A DNA stretch of 64,000 nucleotides from NCBI GenBank assembly GCA_965153455.1, contig OZ234495.1:24052875-24116874 (forward strand), written 5' to 3'. The notes under the pieces are model-generated. The model did no database searches and had not been told where the DNA came from. It was given only the letters and a program-made list of their open reading frames with translations. A program made the position numbers and the translations under genes. Shown piece after piece: positions 58,935 to 64,000 of the stretch (positions within the stretch are counted from its first letter, which is position 1; the number at the start of each line of letters is the position of its first letter). The stretch comes from Sphagnum compactum. Taxonomy: Eukaryota > Bryophyta > Sphagnopsida > Sphagnales.

Positions 58935-59220
58935 GCCAAATATCCGCGAAACAGTGAACCTGTTTCCACAGCTCGTACTCTTCGTGGTCCCAGGTTTCAC
59001 GTGAATGGGTGGCCAAGGGTAAATGCAACCGCCAATGTGTCACAATGCAGTGTGAATGGGGCACAATAGCACAAGCGAAACCTCGGAAAAAAGGCGCGCA
59101 ATATCCGCGAAACAGTAAACCCGTTTCCACCGCGCCCGTACATTTCGTGTCCCGGGCTTCACGTCAAAAGCCAATGGAAAAGCAACCACAGTATGTCATA
59201 ATTGCGGTGTGAACGGGGCA
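58935..59220 (+). promoter_or_regulatory. Duplicated ~161-base module upstream of the PP2C gene
   Basis: Two tandem copies, aligned on TATCCGCGAAACAGT at 58941 and 59102. Each continues through CGTTTCCAC/TGTTTCCAC, TTCGTG, TTCACGT and a GTGTGAA(T/C)GGGGCA end. The block is markedly GC-richer than its flank and lies directly before the PP2C 5' leader. Confidence 0.7.
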
Positions 59221-59223
59221 AAG

Positions 59224-59232
59224 AAACCCTAA
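59224..59232 (+). promoter_or_regulatory. Telo-box (AAACCCTAA) before the PP2C gene
   Basis: AAACCCTAA is a known plant promoter/leader element common in genes of growing tissue. It is followed by a CT-rich stretch (59262-59286), typical of plant leaders near the transcription start. Confidence 0.5.
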
Positions 59233-60020
59233 TCCAACAGAGAGCTTGCAGCCGAGTCCCGCGAGTCTCTCTCGCTCTCTCTCTTTTGCGCGCGCGTCAG
59301 AGATCGAGTGGGCGCGTACAGGATGCGAGCAAGACACGAGGAGTAGAGCGGGAGTTTGTTGGCTTTTTACCTGTCTGGATTTTGAAGATTTGTACTGAGG
59401 AAGCTGCTGTAACTACACACCATAAGGGCAGTTAAGGTTTGTTTCAGAAGCTCAGAGAGAGAAAAAAGGGAAAGTAAAGGAGAAACGCGATTCATTTCCG
59501 AGGAAGTGGGGGTTTTCTCTTCTCTCCAATCGAAGGCTTCACCAACTCTTTTGCGCAGATTTTTTTGCAGGTCTGTTTTTTTTTCCCCCCCTTTGCTTGC
59601 ACATTCCTTCACGAATTCAGTATAATATCTTTTTAAAGCGTCTTTGTCGAGTACAATCCCATCTTATGCAACAGCTATGGCAAAATGAAACCCACCATGA
59701 TTGGCAGCAGCAATCAATGTCAAAAGGGTTTCATTTTTTTTTGGTGCCGTTGAAGAAGGCCCTTTCCAAATGCCAAGAAATGTTGCTTCTGTCAGAAAAA
59801 AACCCCTTCTGAGAGTCCGATGCAAAATGTATAGTAATACTGAGGACTTTTGCAGTCTTCAGTGATTTTTTTTTCCTTCAAAATGATGATGCAAAATGAC
59901 CTAGGTCTTTGTTTATCCCTCATAAACGAGGAGCTGCCTGCACAAGGGAAAGCTCTAAAAAGTTGGGAGATTTTGTCTTTGTGCGAACAAACAGCAAAAG
60001 AGAGAGAGAGTGGTCGGAAG

Positions 60021-60253
60021 GTGAGTGCCATTGAAGAAGGTGAAGGACTCACCAAGGTGCACACACACATGCGCACTCTCTCTCTCTCTCTCCTGACATC
60101 TTCCACAACCGAGCTCCACACACAAATGACTGTTGCTCTTGCACACCGAGCACAAGAGTTTGGTCAATGCTCCTGCAGAGTCAGGTATAGAGAAAAGACA
60201 AGTGTGAGCTTTTTCACTGTGTTCATCGTTCTTCTAAGCATCACATCTGTCAG
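60021..60253 (+). other. Probable 5'-leader intron of the PP2C gene
   Basis: A strong donor (AAG|GTGAGT at 60021) and an acceptor (CTGTCAG at 60253, after a pyrimidine-rich stretch) frame 233 bases just before the family-typical start codon. If spliced, it removes most of the open sequence upstream of 60270. Confidence 0.45.
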
Positions 60254-60269
60254 CAGCAGCACTGGAACC

Positions 60270-61094
60270 ATGAGTTTTTTAGATCACAACATCCATGGCA
60301 GTACTCCCATCAGTGGGGGTGGCTTCAGTGAAAAGTTTGGCTATGGATATTCGAGTTTGCGTGGGAAGAGGGCTTCGATGGAGGATTTCCATGATATCAA
60401 GCTCTCAATAGTTGACGATCAGGTGGTTGGGCTATTTGGAGTTTTTGATGGACATGGTGGTTCACGGGCAGCAGAATATGTGAAGAAAAACCTGTTTGAA
60501 AACTTGTTGAAACATCATAAATTTGTTTCCGACACCAAGGAAGCCATAGCTGAGTCATACCAGCAGACAGACCAAGATTATCTAAGAACAGAGAGCAGTC
60601 AGAACAGGGATGCTGGGTCAACAGCTTCTACAGCTGTCTTGGTGGGGGACCGTTTGCTTGTTGCCAATGTTGGTGATTCGAGGGCTGTGATTTGCAGAGG
60701 TGGTGAAGCATTTGCTCTGTCATCTGATCACAAGCCAAACCGAGCTGATGAGCGGCAACGCATTGAGGATGCAGGAGGTGTTGTAATGTGGGCTGGCACT
60801 TGGCGAGTAGGAGGTGTCCTTGCAGTATCCCGTGCATTTGGTGACCGGCTGTTGAAGCGATATGTGGTTGCAGAGCCAGAGATTCAGGAGGACGTAATAC
60901 AGAAGGGAGTTGATTTTCTGATTCTGGCCAGTGATGGACTTTGGGATGTGGTGACAAACCAGGAAGCAGTGTCTATGGTAAAGTCCATTGAAAACGCTGA
61001 GGACGCTGCCAACAAACTCACAGAAGAAGCCTATCGCAGAGGAAGTGCTGACAACATCACTTGTGTGATTGTTCGTTTCAATCATGACCATTAA
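60270..61094 (+). CDS. Protein phosphatase 2C (PP2C, WIN2/PP2C59-like)
   Basis: Metal-dependent Ser/Thr phosphatase of 274 residues. Landmarks: GKRASMEDF (residues 32-40), VFDGHGG (58-64, with the metal-binding Asp60 and Gly61), [72 protein letters not shown] and [13 protein letters not shown], i.e. the whole PP2C fold with its aspartates. The sequence closely follows the Arabidopsis WIN2/PP2C59 type; the roughly 35-residue C-terminal tail of that protein is lacking. The frame is open upstream to 59850 (first in-frame ATG at 59883), which would add about 129 residues with a hydrophobic segment. I chose the Met at 60270 because it matches the family start and because a likely leader intron precedes it. 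The coding part has no intron, whereas relatives are usually split. Confidence 0.93.
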   Translation: MSFLDHNIHGSTPISGGGFSEKFGYGYSSLRGKRASMEDFHDIKLSIVDDQVVGLFGVFDGHGGSRAAEYVKKNLFENLLKHHKFVSDTKEAIAESYQQTDQDYLRTESSQNRDAGSTASTAVLVGDRLLVANVGDSRAVICRGGEAFALSSDHKPNRADERQRIEDAGGVVMWAGTWRVGGVLAVSRAFGDRLLKRYVVAEPEIQEDVIQKGVDFLILASDGLWDVVTNQEAVSMVKSIENAEDAANKLTEEAYRRGSADNITCVIVRFNHDH

Positions 61095-63129
61095 GTGTCC
61101 AACCATTCATCCCATGTATGTGCAGCTTGATGGAGCATTCTAAGAGATGGGAAGTTGAATGTGGTCCTTAAGCATGAGTTTTGGAAGCCTCTTCAACTAG
61201 ACACAAAATGTGTTACTCTTCTGGTTCCTTCCCTGATAAGATTCTCATTATCTACTTGACGATTCTCTGTGTTGGGGAAGATAGCAGAGGGCAACATTGT
61301 GAATTATGCAAGGTAACATTCAACTAACTGGTGGTAATGAGACGAATGTGAGATGATTCAAAATGACATTAGTATGTGGTTTCACAGGGATGTACCCTGC
61401 ATCATGATTGCTTATCAAGCAATGCTTGTTAAGCCTTGAAGTGATCTCTTCCCTCTTTTCTTTCTTTTTCTCAATGTCAGATATAGAGCTTTAGAGGCAA
61501 GATGGTCTAGCCAGAACTGATTCTAAGGTTTCAACTGATCTCATTTTCTCTCCTTTTTCTCTCTGTTTTTTCAATGTTAATACACAGTGAGCTTTAGGGC
61601 CAAGCTGGCTTAACCAGCACTGACTCTGGTTCAAGTTTTTTCAGGCGATCTCCTTTTCTCTTTTCTTCTTGTTTGGGATGTATGGGATTGAAAATTTTTA
61701 GGATTCATGACTTTTATCCAGCTTTTGTGTGACACTTTCTGTAACCGAACAGCAAAACAGCTGTTTTCTTTGTTTTTTTTTCTGGGGTGAAATGGTGGCC
61801 CTGCAATTGATCCAGGCCTACAACTTTGTGTCCTACTGTGTAACAATTGGCCAGCTGTTTTCAAGAATATTTGCTGTGGTGTGATCAAAGGCTCTCACAT
61901 TTCTCCTATTGCTTGTGGAGAAGTCCCAATCCAAACTCTGTTGTGACATGTGTTCTGGTTCGGAGATCTTGCACGATATGTTATGAGGTTTTTACTGTCA
62001 TTTCTTAACTTCCTACTTAGTTTACAACTTCCTCTTGTCATTTTGTACCTACCTACTTTAGTTTATGACCTACCCTATGGGCCTTAACAATAGGGAATGT
62101 GTCCCTGGGATGGCACATCCTGCCTCCATAGTGAGTCACTAGGAGGAAGCTGTGAGGCTGAACAATTAGGAGGCAGAATATAGTCTCGTGTTCTCTAGTA
62201 CATTTGTGTTCACTTTGATATGCACAATGCATCTGGTGGGCCTCATGGCTTCTGCCATGTCTGAACTGTCCTTCCTTGATCAGTGTTTAGAGAAGACTGG
62301 AATTAGTTTGAACTAGTCAAATTTCTTCTGTCTGCTAATACAAATTTTGTGGGTTCCAAAGCAAAATTTGTACACACCAACAAAAATGCATTGGGAGTAG
62401 TGGCAGAGTTTGCTGGCACCACGACACGAGATTTTGTGCTTCTGCTCGGTATGCTTCAATCTTATTCGATTATGTGATCCAGCAGCACCCAACAAAACAC
62501 CATCTATCAGGAAACCCAGTATGACTCAAAAGTTGCTGGATGAACCACAACTAAGTCACCAAGGTTCAACCTTGGTAAACGATCCCCGAAACCCTCCTAG
62601 CAAACTACCAATAAGTGGGTAAGTACAATAGGTAAGGAGGGTGAGGAATGTAAGCTGAAAATATTGCATAGGCCACCACCAATTGATGTGTTAGAGCATC
62701 TCCAGCCATTCTGAGTTTGTGATCCTGTAAAAATCTTTTCAACATCCCATACTTTGCATACTCACATACTCACATACTGCAATACTTAGTTTAGTTCCTT
62801 TTTTGCAACCCCACCCATAACAACTGAAACTGGGACAGCAAACAAGTGGGGGGCTACTAATAGCAGGCCAGAGTGAACCAGCACCCACCAGTGCACCAGT
62901 TGGCTTTTCTGTCCATAGGATGGGCTGCGTTTTTTCATCCAGTTCCTGACCCTGTGTTAACCCAACATTGTACCACAGTCAACCTTTTTGGGCTGCTGAG
63001 CTTTGACCCTTTTTATGTTTTGGGTGTTTTTTTCTCAACCTTGACCATACTACCTTCCAACCTAATCACCCTAGTTCCCTAGCTACCCTACCGACCTAGC
63101 TACAGTATTGACTTGCATCTTGGCTCTAC
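61095..63129. other. PP2C 3' flank and intergenic sequence
   Basis: 61095 to about 61640 is probably 3' untranslated sequence, including the tandem repeat at 61443-61670. Further right, short frames (62410-62622, 62873-63082) have no recognisable domain. Confidence 0.45.
61443..61670 (+). repeat. Tandem repeat in the PP2C 3' region, ~94-110-base unit
   Basis: Units start with GATCTC at 61443, 61537 and 61647, followed by a T/C-rich stretch, TCAATGT, a GAGCTTTAG(A/G)GGC(A/C)AG motif and CCAG(A/C)ACTGA. The third unit is cut short. Confidence 0.75.
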
Positions 63130-63850
63130 CTACCAGCCCCTTATTTACCTACCCTTTGTTTTTTCATGGCTAAACATATATCTCTTGGCTAAACTTTTGC
63201 CTTTTGGTACAACTTCGAACTTTTCTTATATCTCTTCGTGGCCAAACGTTTACATGTTGACAAAATCTTTATATCTTTTTAGCTAAACGTCTATCTCTTG
63301 GCAAAACTTTTACTTTTTAACAAAACCCTATATTTTTTTAAAACTAAATTTCTACCTTTTGGAAAAAAATTTAAACTTTCTTGGCTAAACCTATATCTCT
63401 TGACAAAACCTCCATCTCTTCATGGTTAAACCATCACACGTTGGCAAAAATTCTATTTGTTTTTTATTAAGCTTTTACCTCTTGGCAAAACTTTAACCTT
63501 TTCTTAATTAATTTTTTTTCTTTCAACTAAACCTTTATATTTTCTTACTTAAACCTCTACCACTTGAAAAAACTTTGAACTCTTCTTGGTTAAACCTTTA
63601 TCTCTTGGCAAAACCTTTTTTTTTGGGGGGCTAAACTTTTACCTTCTAATAAAACCTTTATCTTTTCTTGGTTAAACCTTTACAAATTGGAAAAACTTTT
63701 AATTCTTCCTAGTTAAACCTATACCTTTTGGCAAAACTTCCATCTCTTCATGGCTAAACCTTTACTTGTTGGCAAAGCTCTATCTTTTCTTGGTTAAATT
63801 TTTATCTTTTTAAAAAAAATTATATTTTCTTGAATTAATTTAAAGATTAT
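63130..63850 (+). repeat. Degenerate ~30-base array, CTCTTGGCAAAAC / GGCTAAACCTTTA type
   Basis: About 25 pairs of the two half-units TCTTGGCAAAACTTT and TTGGCTAAACCTTTATC, with drift, over 700 bases. All are in one orientation. It recalls in style the array at 54940-55975. Confidence 0.85.
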
Positions 63851-64000
63851 TTTTTCAACAAAATCTTTTAACAAAACTTTTGGCTACCCTATTGACCTCA
63901 CCATCATATTGACATAATTACATTATTGACCTAACTTGTTTTTTATTTGTGTCCATACCTATCTACTTGGCCACCAACCTACCTACATACTTATTTACTT
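63851..64000. other. Window end; CTACC-rich sequence
   Basis: AT-rich with CTACCTAC motifs at the last bases, probably the start of another such tract. Confidence 0.4.

Noticed and set aside
59850-60269. N-terminal extension of the PP2C as the main protein form
   Set aside because: No PP2C-family similarity, CT/GA-rich low-complexity parts, and a good donor/acceptor pair remove most of it. Kept as a finding only.
60397-61106. Minus-strand frames of 74-128 codons over the PP2C
   Set aside because: Mirror frames of a well-conserved coding sequence; no domain.

Overview
The window looks like nuclear DNA of a land plant. It is AT-rich, gene-poor and full of repeats and transposon remains. The plant call rests on two germin-like protein genes with a standard intron, a plastid-type carotenoid dioxygenase with three introns, a plant-type PP2C phosphatase, a plant-style U2 snRNA gene, and plant transposon families (CACTA, Helitron, Gypsy, Copia). 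I cannot name the species. The intron-containing dioxygenase and the very sparse genes would fit a seed-free plant (bryophyte, lycophyte or fern), but that is only a guess.

Layout. 0.3-22 kb: a symmetrical block. Two nearly identical germin-like genes lie in inverted ~1.9 kb arms (about 340-2250 and 19729-21640). Between them are a directly repeated, more diverged module (about 2745-4000 and 17590-18830), a CACTA-ended non-autonomous element (8917-10168) and a four-exon carotenoid cleavage dioxygenase of the CCD4/NCED group on the minus strand (11536-16811). 22-27 kb: a MITE pair, an F-box pseudogene with three in-frame stops, and three Helitron-like units joined head to tail (25003-26805). 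30-38.4 kb: a purine-rich minisatellite, a decayed CACTA (tnp2) transposase, a stranded GH28 polygalacturonase exon, an LTR plus Gypsy gag remnant, and a broken protein-kinase fragment beside a hairpin made of its own catalytic-loop sequence. 40 kb: a U2 snRNA gene with a recognisable promoter, followed by a Copia gag/protease remnant. 42-58 kb: no recognised gene; an LTR fragment, several ACCTA/TACC-rich palindromic tracts each near a tRNA-like sequence, a second CACTA-ended element (54424-56534) with a long degenerate 12-base array, and other short degenerate arrays. 59-61 kb: an apparently intact PP2C gene with a duplicated upstream module and a telo-box. The rest is repeat-rich intergenic DNA ending in a ~30-base degenerate array.

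Functionally, four protein genes look intact: two apoplastic germin-like proteins, one plastid carotenoid/ABA-type dioxygenase and one PP2C. With the U2 snRNA they are the likely expressed genes. Their adjacency suggests no shared pathway. The more unusual material is the repeat architecture. All similarity judgements were made by eye from the sequence; no database search was run.
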